This document shows, one piece after another, positions 1 through 8,990 of a stretch of 64,000 bases of DNA (its first letter is position 1; each line of letters starts with the position of its first letter). The notes below the pieces were generated by a model. That model made no database searches. It was given only the letters and a program-made list of their open reading frames with translations, and was not told the DNA's origin. The stretch spans positions 891,808 through 955,807 of the forward strand of contig MNCI01003306.1 in NCBI GenBank assembly GCA_015680685.1, written 5' to 3'. The position numbers and the translations under genes are program-made. Source of the DNA: Gnetum montanum. Its lineage: Eukaryota > Streptophyta > Gnetopsida > Gnetales > Gnetaceae.

Positions 1-960
1 CCCTCCCAGTTTGCAGAGAATTTGCTTGCTGGTTCACGAATGGCCTTGAGAACCAAATCTCCCTTCTTGATAGGATGTTGTGGAAGATTGTGACGGTTCT
101 TTTGCCTTTGCTTATTTTGATACTTTTCAATGGTATCAAGTGCCTGTATTCACTTCTCCTCTACTGAATCCAAATCCATGATCTGAGACTCGGTGTGTTG
201 AGCCTCATTTATAATCGTGGAGAGGACCATTCGTAGAGAAGGAACTTGTAGTTCGAGGGGCAACACCACCTCAGATCCATAGACTAGGCTATAGGGCATA
301 CTGTCTGTAGCTGTTCTGCATGTGGTGCGATACACCCATAGCACATAGAGGATCTTTTCATGCCACTGTCTCTTGTTGATGTCGAGCATTTTCTTGAGTA
401 AATTGATAATGACTTTATTTGTTGCTTCAGCTTGACCATTCGCTTGCGGGTAGTAAGGCGAGGAAAAAGATTGTTTGATACCAAGATTGTCACAAAAAGA
501 TTTGGTTTCCAGATTACTAAACTGTGGCCCATTGTCGGTCACGATAGTCATTGGGAGACCAAATTTGGTTACAATATTGTCCAAGATGAAATGACAGACC
601 TGTTGAGATGTAATCTTCCATAAAGGGATGGCTTCCACCCACTTCGTGAAGTACTCAGTAGCTATGATGATGAAGCTATACCCTGCGAAAGACTTTGGCG
701 TGATGGACCCTATGATGTCTAACCCCCATCGTTGGAAGGGCCATGTGATCTAGGTCGTATGTAGTTCTGTAGGCGACACGTGTATGAGATTCACGTACAG
801 TTAACACGTGTCGCATGTTTTGACCTTTGTAAGACAATCTTTCTCCATGTACGGTCAGTAATACCCTAAGCGAAGAATTTTAGAGGCCATGACTCATCGC
901 GTTACGTGTCCTCCACATAATCCCTCGTGGACTTCACCGATTATAGACTGTGCTTGATCT
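1..960 (-). pseudogene. Element A integrase (partial at window edge)
   Basis: Integrase domain of the Tat polyprotein, which inserts element cDNA into the genome. The N-terminal zinc-binding part lies at about 690-945 (EVHEGLCGGHV, then KILRLGYY). The catalytic core lies at about 150-690: the first aspartate is in the WGLDIIG segment, and the open reading frame at 150-638 carries the second aspartate in TDNGPQF (residue 35) and the glutamate in NGQAEATNK (residue 71), giving the family's D-35-E spacing. Reading continues to position 1 through KKGDLVLK and ends at SANWE, the usual C-terminal region, without reaching a stop. Several stop codons upstream of 638 break the frame, so this copy is probably inactive. 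The family call is firm; the N-terminal limit is approximate. Confidence 0.88.
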
Positions 961-1061
961 TTGTTAACGCAAGTAAGTAATACTCCATCAAAAGAGTGTC
1001 TACAGAGGGTACTATCTCCTATGATGACGTACTACCTAGCTCGCTTGCGAATAGCGTCTTT

Positions 1062-1640
1062 CTACGCGTGTGTTAACTCGTGCGGTGGTTCGCCATGCAA
1101 GAGGTAAGCTTTAATGTGGTTGTACCACTCCGGCGTTCTATCCTCAAGCAGTGAGGATATTTGCGCCACCTGAGTGATAGGGTCTGTGCAATCTGTTGTT
1201 AATGTGGGACAGGTGTCGAATAGGTGTGATGGCATGTTTAAGGCCAACGTAGCCAGTGCATCGGCTAGTGTGTTATCGTTTCGGGGCACGTGTTGGGCAT
1301 CGATGGTTGTGAACCACTTTAGAAGATCTTTAGCCATATCGTAGTAGGGCTATAAATGTGAAACCTTGTAGGTGTAGACTCCTATGATTTGATTTATAAC
1401 AAGCATCGAATCACCCCTAATTACCAAGTGTCGAACATCAAGTTCTCTGGCAGTTAATAATCCCCTGAGGAGTCCCTCGTACTCTGCCACATTGTTCGTA
1501 CAGGGAAAGGTCAAGCGATAAGCATGAAGACGCACATCCTCAGGTGATAGCGTAATGACCGTGGCGGAACTGCCGCCTCGAACGGTTGAAGCTCCGTCAA
1601 AATATAACGTTGCTTCGGGACCTGTTAAAATAGGGCTTAA
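1062..1640 (-). pseudogene. Element A archaeal-type (second) RNase H
   Basis: The Tat clade carries an extra RNase H between the standard RNase H and integrase, probably acquired from a host-like archaeal-type enzyme. The sequence shows the expected acidic residues in order: LYFDGAS (first Asp), NNVAEYEGLLRGL (Glu), IRGDSMLVINQI (Asp), and DNTLADALATLAL in the reading frame ending at 1062 (last Asp). A short interruption at about 1338-1349 separates the two halves. Downstream residues (EWYNHIKAYLLHGEPP) form the usual spacer to the integrase zinc finger. Presence of this domain is the main reason for assigning the element to Tat. Confidence 0.87.
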
Positions 1641-2075
1641 ACTATGTACATGTTCATCTGGAAATTCAGACTCTATGGTTGTCTGACTATTAATAGGTGA
1701 TGTTATTAATTGGTCAGCTCTCGCTTGGCCTTTCGTAGAAGATTGACCAATGTAATGCAGATCGAATTCTACCGTGATAGCTTTCCAACGAGCTATTTTA
1801 CTACTTTTGTATAGATTATGCGTAATGGCCCTAAGGATGTTATTTTTACAGATAATGTTAACTCTGCTACGAAAGAGATAGTGCCTACATTTCTTTAGCG
1901 TAAACACTAACGTTAGGCAATTATGCTCTACTTCGTTGTACCTTATTTTGTACGCACATAGGGCATGACTCAAGTAGTAGATGGGTACTTCTGACCCATC
2001 GTTTCTCTTTTGACAGAGTAATGTGGCTAAGGCTACATCTGAGGTCGCAAGATAAATGTAGAACGGCTGATCCCT
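1641..2075 (-). pseudogene. Element A standard (gypsy) RNase H
   Basis: RNase H domain that follows RT and degrades the RNA strand of the RNA-DNA hybrid. It begins with FYIYLATSDVALATLLCQ and continues through SHALCAYKIRYNEVEHNCL and ARWKAITVEFDLHYIG to KGQARADQLI, all typical of the gypsy RNase H and its connection region. In the Tat clade this domain is usually partly degenerate because the second RNase H takes over, and the catalytic residues are hard to pick out here. One stop codon lies near its junction with RT at about 2076. Confidence 0.8.
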
Positions 2076-3365
2076 TTATGGTGAGAATACCATTGGCAAG
2101 TGTTGAAGTTCCTGTTTTAGGCTGTCAAACGCATGTTGGCAATCATTTGTCCACTCGAAATTAACACCTTTCTTAAGGAGATGTTGCATAGGGTGTAGTT
2201 TATCTGTTAATCTCGAGATGAACCGCTTGATAAACTGTAATCGTCCTTGTAACCCACACAATTTCTTGAGATCTGTGGGAGGCGTTAACTCGACAATGGC
2301 TTTGACCTTATCAGGGTCTACTCGTATGCCGGTTTCTGACACTACAAATCCCAGCATGCGTCCGGTTTTAACTTCGAATACGCACTTCTTTAGATTGATT
2401 CGGAGGTCGTATTTGGAGCATCTTTTAAGGACTAACTCCAGGTCCTTTGAATGATCTTTTGATTTCATAAACTTAACAGTTATATCATCAACATAATCAT
2501 TCAGTCTTCCTAGGAGGTAATCACTAAATATGTATGTCATAGCCTGTTGATACGTCGCTTCGGCGTTTTTCAAACCAAAAGGCATCATGGTATAGCCAAA
2601 GGTCCCCCAGGGCGTCATGAATGTTGTGGTCAATTGATGTTCTGGGTTGATGCGAATCTGATTATAGCCGGAAAAACCATCCATGAAGGATAGAAGCGCA
2701 TGCCCAGCTGTTGTATCGACTAGCTGGTCGATACTCGGTAGTGGAAAGTTGCCCTTGATTATGGCTTTGTTTAGATCTCGAAAGTCTATACAGATGCGTA
2801 TACTTCCGGTCTTCTTTGGGACAACTACAATGTTAGATACCCAATCCGAGTAATCAACCGCGCGGATGAAACCAACCTGATACAGTTTGGTGATCTCATC
2901 ACACACTGCTAGCGCGATTTCTGGTTTGATTTTTCATGCTTTTTGCTTAATTGCTTTGATATGCGAGTCTAAGATTATGTTATGTTGAATTAACCTAGGA
3001 TCTAGTCCCGGCATGTCTTCGTATGACCATGTGAATACCGTGATGTTGTCCTAGAGGACTTGTTTTATAGAGTCATGCATTTTCTGGTCTAGTAGAGAAC
3101 TAACCTTAAGAGTTTTTGACTCACCTTTATGCGTAACAACAGAAACCTCGCTGAGAGGGTCTTCGGTTATGTCTCCAGCCTCCAAGTCTAGCGTGTGCGT
3201 CGATTGTTCTGGCCATTCTGGAGATGTTTCTGACGTGGCTACGATTACATCATTGAGGAAAGGGTTAGTTTCTACTAGTGTAAAATCGAATTGCCTAACT
3301 ACTCTCCTGTATGGACCTGTTAAAGTCAGGGGTGCTGAAAAAGTTACGTCCATTTGCCAACCGTC
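2076..3365 (-). CDS. Element A reverse transcriptase with upstream pol linker
   Basis: The reading frame at 2076-2906 (276 residues) covers almost the whole RT domain: WVSNIVVVPKK, ICIDFRDLNKA, LPSIDQLVD, LLSFMDGFSGYNQI, TPWGTFGYTMMPFGLKNA, the active-site box YVDD at residues 138-141, and LGFVVSETGIRVDPDKV. An upstream frame at 3051-3386 encodes a linker (from DGWQMDVTF through GPYRRVVRQFDF to EWPEQ) that aligns with the same region of element B, so it belongs to pol. A stop at about 3050 and another at about 2935 interrupt the join. The linker begins directly after a candidate splice acceptor (AG at 3367-3366 on the minus strand), which suggests this is a separate exon of the gag-pol transcript. 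Confidence 0.88.
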
Positions 3366-3380
3366 CTGCAAAATCACCAA
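3362..3380 (-). promoter_or_regulatory. Candidate 3' splice site in front of the RT exon of A
   Basis: On the minus strand the sequence GGTGATTTTGCAG precedes GACGG, a good pyrimidine-rich acceptor. The homologous place in element B (44935-44948) reads GGTTGACATGCAG then GAT, and coding similarity between the two elements begins at about this point. This fits an intron between protease and RT, a feature known in Ogre-type Tat elements. The matching donor was not identified with confidence. Confidence 0.45.
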
Positions 3381-3494
3381 ATGCATAAATGATTAGGAGA
3401 AAGCATGATGTGGTGTTGTTGAGCATGAAAAGCTAACTGAATTTTGAATATTGTGAACAACCTGTAATTAATGCTACCCGATTACGAGGCAATA

Positions 3495-3517
3495 GGGTGT
3501 GGTAGTTTAACGTCATT
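3495..3517. repeat. Single copy of the TTAAACTA-type motif in front of RT (A)
   Basis: On the minus strand this reads AATGACGTTAAACTACCACA. It matches the unit of the longer arrays found after the protease in A, B and C and after the integrase in F and B. Together with 7795-7945 it brackets the antisense gene. Confidence 0.6.
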
Positions 3518-3637
3518 TCGGATAGTGGCGCATGTGATATCTGCTGCATTAATGCCTTGATTCTTGGGTTCCATCTTATGCTGATACCAGCATTTAGGAA
3601 AGTCCCGTTTTAATCAGACATCAAATCGGTTAATTTT

Positions 3638-3650
3638 GCATATAAGTAGG
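3638..3650 (+). promoter_or_regulatory. Candidate TATA box of the antisense gene in A
   Basis: The sequence GCATATAAGTAGG lies about 145 bases before the first plausible ATG (3784). It is followed by a GA-rich stretch (about 3709-3733) of the kind seen in plant 5' untranslated leaders. Position and strand fit a promoter for the plus-strand accessory gene, independent of the LTR. There is no experimental support. Confidence 0.45.
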
Positions 3651-4194
3651 AAGTTCTTTTTGAAAATGGGCTGTTGGTTATCGTAAACTTGGATTCTCAG
3701 CTATCACAGAGAGAGAGAAGAAGAAAGAGCAAAAGATTGCAGTGTGTTACTTGCGAAGGCATGAAGGTGTGAAGACCGCAACAATGGTGCTAAAAGTAAG
3801 AGGGAAGAACATGAAATTGGCAAAGATAGACGAGGTACAAGGGAGCCTGCAACGTGCTTCGCAAGCTTTGGTTGAAGTGAGGGATGTGGCTCCCCTGAAT
3901 CGGTAGGCCATCCCTGGCTTGTTTGTGTTGCTTTCTATGATATGCTTCTTCTTTGCGATGTTTATTCTTTTTGCGTCATTCTACGTAAATCAGAGTTTTA
4001 GGCCATGGACCTCACGTTAAAACGAGGGTTTATACGATAGTATTGCGTCTATCGCCACTGTTAGGGACAAACCTTGTACTTTTACAAGGGTTTAGGCGAT
4101 TTTTGCTGTATAGCTAGCGCGTAATTTGTAAATTTTCTATTTTAAGCATGGAATCGAAATCTAGACGATAATGTGTTTATGTTTGTTTGTACAG

Positions 4195-5007
4195 TATTAT
4201 GTTGAAACCCGTCTTAATCGTCTTGGACATAGTCAGGGTTTTATATTGTATAAACCCGATCGTGGCCAACGTTCCTCCCCCTCAGACTCGGTTGCAGGGG
4301 AGGGCTATATGGTTTCAAAAGGGTGCGCTGGAGTTTCTACAATTTTTACTGCGTAACTACAACATTATTGTATGGTCACACCTGTCGAGAGATATTGCTG
4401 GCGCCATTTTAGAACACCTGTTAGTGGGTTCTATGTAGGAAATCCTGGCTTTCTTGACAGATGGGGCTATCAAGACAGGTCATCCCCAGGACCGCGAACT
4501 TAGTGCCAGAGGGTTGAGGTGCTTAAGTTGGACCTAGAAAATGGCCTAGTTTAGCTATTACCACGCATACAATACTTTTTTCGTGGCCCGTCATCTCTCT
4601 ACTTACTTCCAGAACCCACTAGGCACAGTGTATTATTCGGGCGGGTAAGTTGTTTTTGTTGGCGGTATAGTCATTATGTGTCTATTGTCTGGATTTGTAA
4701 AGCATAAGATAAGAATACATCGTATGATGTAGGTTTTTTATCCATGAGAACAAGTTAGTAGGTGATAATGATACATTAACTTGGACCGAGACGGCAATAA
4801 AGGCGTTTACCTCGACTAGCAACGTACGCGCTGGTGTAATGGGGCAGATTGCCTTCGACATTCATGAGTACCCCACCCGTTATGCTGATTCTTTCCAGAA
4901 TTGCCAGAATCTCGAGTGGTTACATGAAGAATGGACTTTGGACCCGCCCCTTACCGTCGCGGATGTGCAGAGGAAACTTCCTCCATTTCCTTTACCATTT
5001 GGCCCTG
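4195..5007 (+). pseudogene. FCP1/NIF-like (HAD superfamily) domain of the antisense gene, A
   Basis: The first large exon encodes KPVLIVLDIVRVLYCINP, followed after about 30 residues by GALEFLQFLLRNYNIIVWSH and DIAGAILEHLL. This is the layout of the FCP1 homology domain: a hydrophobic strand with the motif I aspartate, then a strand ending VWS (motif II serine) followed by a helix. Later exons give TYFQNPLGTVY, comparable to the family's F-x-D/N-L-x-x-V stretch, and LVGDNDTLTWTETAIKAF, where the family has its D-D-S-x-x-KA motif. Element B has the same elements at 38440-39085. The second motif I aspartate is absent, as in plant DLNGLL-type members, so catalytic activity is doubtful. The assignment rests on motif reading, not on a search. 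Confidence 0.58.
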
Positions 5008-5127
5008 GTAAGGTTTTGTTGCTACTGTTATTTACAAGATATTATATTATTTTTTGTTTAGTCTATTTTTTTGAAATGTAGCGTAATAGTGTTTTTTCTA
5101 CTTAGACATGTGTCTTGTTGTGTTCAG

Positions 5128-5905
5128 TCAAGGAATCCCAGGAGATTACCACTACAATTTCCGGCCGTGAGGCGAATACCCTCCTTTTCCGCTATGGTGA
5201 CATTAAGGAGGCACAACGCTGGCTCGACCATGCGGCGGCCCTAGTTGTGTTGGTCACCAAGCTGCGGGAAGCGAGACTAATGTATTTATTTTTGACCGTA
5301 ACTCTTGATGTCTCGGCTAGCGAGATGTTAACCCTGGTCAACTCCTTCAGCGAGAGGGCTGAGCGTTTTTGCACGCGCATGCATCATGTACGTGTGAATT
5401 TTGATATTGACGCTCAGCTGTTTGCTGACCTCTTCGGCATCCCTTCTGATGATCTTCCCATAGAGGAAAGAGCGAGGAGGAGCCTCAAATGTCAAGAAGA
5501 GCTGGAGGAGTGGCTGGGGACCAAGAAGGAGGCCAAGGGGATCCCCTGTGAAAGGATTGAGTTAGAAATCNTGTCCAAAGGAATGGGGTCTGGGTCCAGC
5601 AAGACCGAGACCAGCTATCCAAACCTTGGATTTCCCATATTTTCGGTACTACCCGAGGATAGGATCCTCCAGAGAGAATTGGGGAGTCTCAGTCTATAAC
5701 GACAAGGGATTTGGCAGTGCCTCGAGTGCGGGGCACTGACAGTCTGGGTGGGATGATTCCCACTTACACCGATGATGTGTCGCGGGGAAAGTGCCTAGCG
5801 GCAGAGATTATAGACACCTCGGTCCAGTGTAAAAGGTCTCGCTTAACCGAGGCCCCTGTGGAACCAACAAGTAGCACGGGCAAGACGGTGCAAGTTAGAG
5901 TTTAG
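5128..5905 (+). pseudogene. Conserved unrecognised middle domain of the antisense gene, A
   Basis: The frame from 5128 reads KESQEITTTISGREANTLLF, then RYGDIKEAQRWLD, EMLTLVNSFSERAERFCTRM, VRVNFDIDAQLFADLFGIPSD and EELEEWLG. B (37677-38225, minus) and C (63200-63790, minus) give matching strings (for example LFRDLFGV and LFTDLLSVPSD, then EVLEWLG and IEEWLG), so this is a selected domain and not a chance reading frame. After about 5560 the frame shifts near an ambiguous base (5571). The next segment (5711-5905, KCLAAEIIDTSVQ then KRSRLTEAP) matches C at 62740-62880. I do not recognise the fold. It does not resemble the plant mobile domain or any polyprotein domain I know. Confidence 0.6.
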
Positions 5906-6041
5906 TGAAGTAAACCTCCACCTGGTAAGTGTAAAGACATAGTGGAAGTCATGGCAATTACTGTATTACGCAACTTTATTCGGGGTATTTTGAATCGTTC
6001 GAATGCGTTATGTGATATGAACAGAAAGGCCTGCGGAGCCG

Positions 6042-6403
6042 TTGACCCCTGAAACAGGGGCAATGGTATTACGGAGTGGGGAGGGGACCCCAGTTTTGGA
6101 AGAGGAGGCCCCAGCTGTTAGGATAAGTGACACACAGACCCTTGTGCATGAGGAGAGAGAGGAGAAGGAAAATGTTGATGCACCTCCCACTGTAACCGGT
6201 AGAGGTAATGAGCGTATTAAAAATTTTAAGGAGTTTCATTAATAATTAGAATTTTTAACTTAATTACGCTACAGATGAACAAGATGCATCCACGTTCGCC
6301 ATTTTAAGCAGAGCGTGGGGATAATTTCCTTACAAGTTTGCCTTCATGGAAGGCGTTGTCAGCGATATGATCGAGCGTCTCAAGTGCATCGATCCTGGAG
6401 CTA
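6042..6403 (+). pseudogene. Acidic linker and KFAFMEG exon of the antisense gene, A
   Basis: A glutamate-rich segment (6042-6242, EEEAPAVRISDTQ then EEREEKENVD) is followed by a short exon at 6275-6403 encoding YKFAFMEGVVSDMIERLKCI and DPGA. C has the same order: an acidic run at about 62440-62640 and then DKFAFMEGIVDDMIDCLRKI at 62115-62210. B has VEFLRGMAKDIIDWL at 36660-36760. In all three copies a GT follows directly after the conserved helix, supporting a shared exon boundary. An in-frame stop occurs just before the motif in A. Confidence 0.6.
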
Positions 6404-6481
6404 GTATGTTGTAGTTATAATAGGCTTATTTTATTACAAAGTTGTAATGTTTTACTTACGTTGGATACTGCTTGCTATCAG

Positions 6482-7611
6482 GAGCTCTCCTTCGATGGGA
6501 CCCTACGGAGCCCATTGACTTGGACACAGCGGAGCCTTCATCGGATGGGGTGGTCGTGCCATGCAACATTTATGAGGAAATACGTAAATGTGCATTATGC
6601 TCGACATGCTCCTTGTGGGAGAGTCAGAGTATCAATGAAGACCTCTAGAAGAGACTGTATAGGTCAGAGAAGGAAAGGGTGTCTCTGATCAAAGAGGTCG
6701 AAGACCTAAGATCGTGGTGTGAATTCCTATAGGTGCGGGAAACGGGTGATGGAGACTGGTGTACAGCTGTTATTGACTATGCTCGCTATTGGACCACAAT
6801 CAGGAACAGCATGCAAACCAGTCGGGAATTGGTGGAGCAGAGGATGCAGATAGAGCTGTTGGCCCAAAAAAGCCAAGACTGGAAGGATTTTTGCGCAAGT
6901 GTGCAAGAGTTGGGGCAAAAAGAAAAAGATCATAAGCATCTGTATAAGCGAGAAAGTATCGCTTATCGTCAACATTACCGTGATTCTGCCGTCGAAGCTC
7001 AATCCTTGCGAGTATTCCTCGATGTCATTAGCACCTCCAAAGCCTTCGAGAAGTTCCAAGAGCAGGTGACAGTAAGTGCATCCCCGGAAAGGGAGATTGC
7101 TCTTCTTGGGGGTGAGACTACCGTCCCTACTTTCTTCCCTGAACCGCCCCAATGGACTAGTGTGAAGAAGGGGAAAGTGAAAGCTGGAACCAATCTAGGG
7201 AATGGTGTGTGGTCTGAATTAACTAAGGATGAAATTATGCAGTGCCTATGGGTCGGTTTAGATCAGCTCCCCTTTGCTGCGGAAGCAGGACCATCGCGAG
7301 TAAGTTTGGGTGTTATTGAATTCAAATTTTTGGGTTTATCCTATGGTGGCTTTTATTGATGTATTTACTATATATAGGTACCAGGAGTGGGTGAAGAAGG
7401 CGAATAGGGTGGTGAGCAAGTACAGGAAGACGAGTGTAATGACGAAGACCATCCTCTTGTGGAGCCAGTGTTAGAGCAAGGACCTCATGAAGATGACATT
7501 CCACACGAAGGAATACCTTCTAAAAGAGACGACCCACTTGAGGATGATTTATTAGGCTTAGAGCCAGACCTGAGGAATCTGGGTGACAGTGATCCCAGGG
7601 GGGATGCGTAA
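6482..7611 (+). pseudogene. Helical C-terminal region and acidic tail of the antisense gene, A
   Basis: The exon from 6482 reads WDPTEPIDLDTAEPSSDGVV, then CNIYEEIRKCALC, a stop at about 6647, ERVSLIKEVEDL, and the long open frame at 6733-7359 containing AVIDYARYWTTIRNSMQTSR and a highly charged, probably coiled-coil helix (KSQDWKDFCASVQELGQKEK). C matches from NIYEEASKCALY to VIDYARYWLAV (61628-61990), and B matches at 36411-36660. After a GT at 7300 and an AG at 7377, an acidic tail (EDECNDEDHPLVEP to DSDPRGDA) ends at TAA 7609-7611. The stop after NEDL is at the same place in A (TAG) and C (TGA), which suggests a tryptophan codon lost independently in each. Confidence 0.6.
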
Positions 7612-7794
7612 TGTGACTTACGCGTGATTTTATTGATTGGAATTGAACAATGGTTATATGAATGTTGGAAAGGTTGACTATAAGATCTTTAAATGTTATC
7701 ATTATTTTTTTTGTCTTTATGTCTTTATTCATGCAAAGCGTAAGCGGAATCGTTACAGGCTGTGGATAGTTTGTGTTGCTATAAAATGGAATTG

Positions 7795-7945
7795 CTAGTT
7801 TAAGGCCATCGCGGGTCGCTAGGTAGCATTTGCGTAAGATACAATGTAGTTTTAGGCCATTGCTAGCCCTCACTAGTTTTAGGCCATTGTGGGCCTTTGC
7901 TAGTTTTAGGCCGTCACGGGCCATCACTAGTTTAAGGCTGTTGTG
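7795..7945. repeat. TTAAACTAG short tandem repeats between protease and antisense gene (A)
   Basis: On the plus strand, four to five units of about 35 bases contain TAGTTTTAGGCC or TAGTTTAAGGCC, with partners such as GGGCCATCACTAG. On the minus strand these read GGCCTAAAACTAGC. Related arrays lie at the equivalent place in B (35165-35295) and C (60655-60925). They sit in the convergent gap between the antisense gene (ending 7611) and gag-pro (ending 8178). Confidence 0.75.
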
Positions 7946-8177
7946 GACCATCTGCGTAAGTGTGGAAGTGTAACTGATGACAGTGTACGTTTCTACGTAA
8001 TTGCGCCAAAGTGACTAATAGCAATCAAAGAGCGTAAATTGCGTAAAAATGAGGAATGTAAATAGCGTAATAGACAGAAAGTGTAAATACATGTACACAG
8101 AAAACTGTCAATCGAATTCGATAAGCGTAAGTGGAAAACTAGTGGAAGTATGATGATGCGCGTAAATGCCACTCAGA
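7946..8177. other. Convergent intergenic spacer rich in GCGTAA
   Basis: No gene is visible. The short word GCGTAA (or its complement TTACGC) recurs many times, as it also does in the 5' LTR of element A (13190-13660). Confidence 0.4.
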
Positions 8178-8990
8178 TCAATCGCTAATTCGCAATTGTT
8201 TCTTGATGGCCTTTACGTTCAGTGATGCGTAAGGGCGGGGAGATTTGTGACCTGCCTCCTCCATACCATCCTCCTAAAATGGTAGGTCAGCCTAGGCTAA
8301 GTTGTCATCATTCATTTTGGTTTGTTCAGGGATTCAGGGATGGGTTTGATCATCGAATGTTTCTATCTCCAAACCCCGTTCTTCTTTGATATTGTTGACA
8401 GTCCTGGGGGTGATTTCGTCACTGCGTATTATAACCTCCCCTCCTACGTAGGGCAGGTGTATTTCCTGGTATATTGGTGACGAAACCACCCTCAGTTGGG
8501 CTAACTAGGACCTTCCTAGAATTAAGTTGAAGCCAGGCATCTCCTTGACAACGAGGAATGTAGCATCTGTTGGGAATTGATCCCCTGCCACAAATTCGAT
8601 GCGCACCGTCCCTTTCACTTGAACCCATGCTCCGTTGAACAACTTTACGCATGTTGTCATTGTGGGACTAAGCTGGTCAACCAGACCCAACCTATCCACG
8701 ATGGGATAAGGGATGACATTTGTAGCCGCGCCGTCATCCACGTGCACCCTCCGAATCCGATATTGGCCAACCCAGATGGTGATAAACATGGGTTCAGTTG
8801 TCACTTGACCTTTCTCAGGATCATCTTTAATGGATTCGTCATGAAAGGTCAACGAGGTAGGTTTAGGTCGCTCAGTGTCAGAGGGAAACATGACAGCGTG
8901 TATCACTTCCTCCTCCGCTGGTAAGCTTTCATCCACAGGTATGGATGTCAGCATACGGACCATGGCCTCACGGTGTTTTTGAGACGTCAT
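8178..8990 (-). pseudogene. Element A aspartic protease and end of the gag-pro frame
   Basis: The frame at 8505-8990 contains the protease: IRRVHVDDGAATNVIPYPIV holds the catalytic site at residues 85-88 (DDGA, where most retroviral-type proteases have D-S/T-G), and FNLILGRS is the flap-distal ILG motif near the end. A TAG replaces the tryptophan codon that follows in B and C. Beyond it the same frame continues with LAQL, YQEIHLPYVGGEVII and YASLNVKAIKKQLRISD to TGA at 8178-8180. C (PYALPNPRRIRK) and B (PYLLPNLAKIRKNLHK) end in the same way, so this is the conserved end of the gag-pro frame. The protease is separated from RT by about 4.8 kb. Confidence 0.82.

Larger units (their letters stand above)
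3784..7611 (+). pseudogene. Antisense multi-exon accessory gene of element A
   Basis: A split gene lies on the strand opposite to gag-pol, between protease and RT. Proposed exons are 3784-3902 (start ATG, 40 codons up to a GT), 4195-4434, 4461-4644, about 4745-5007, 5128 to about 5690, about 5711-5905, about 6020-6242, 6275-6403, 6482-7299 and 7378-7611. They are delimited by sites such as TTTGTACAG (4194), GGGTAAGT (4645), CTGGTAAGG (5008), TGTTCAG (5127), CTACAG (6274), GCGAGTAAG (7300) and ATATATAG (7377). Products align with minus-strand genes in B (about 35500-39090) and C (about 61060-64000). Order of parts: FCP1-like domain, unknown middle domain, acidic linker, helical region, acidic tail. 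In-frame stops (for example within NEDL-stop-K) indicate decay. The first exon was not confirmed in the other copies. Confidence 0.72.

Noticed and set aside
5115-5699. Plant mobile domain (PMD) as identity of the antisense middle domain
   Set aside because: PMD-type genes are known in Tat elements, but the typical tryptophan and LLGLP-like motifs are not present here. Left as unrecognised.
3784-7611. The antisense module as a simple nested host-gene insertion in A
   Set aside because: The same module with matching parts and orientation occupies the same place in B and C, which are diverged elements.
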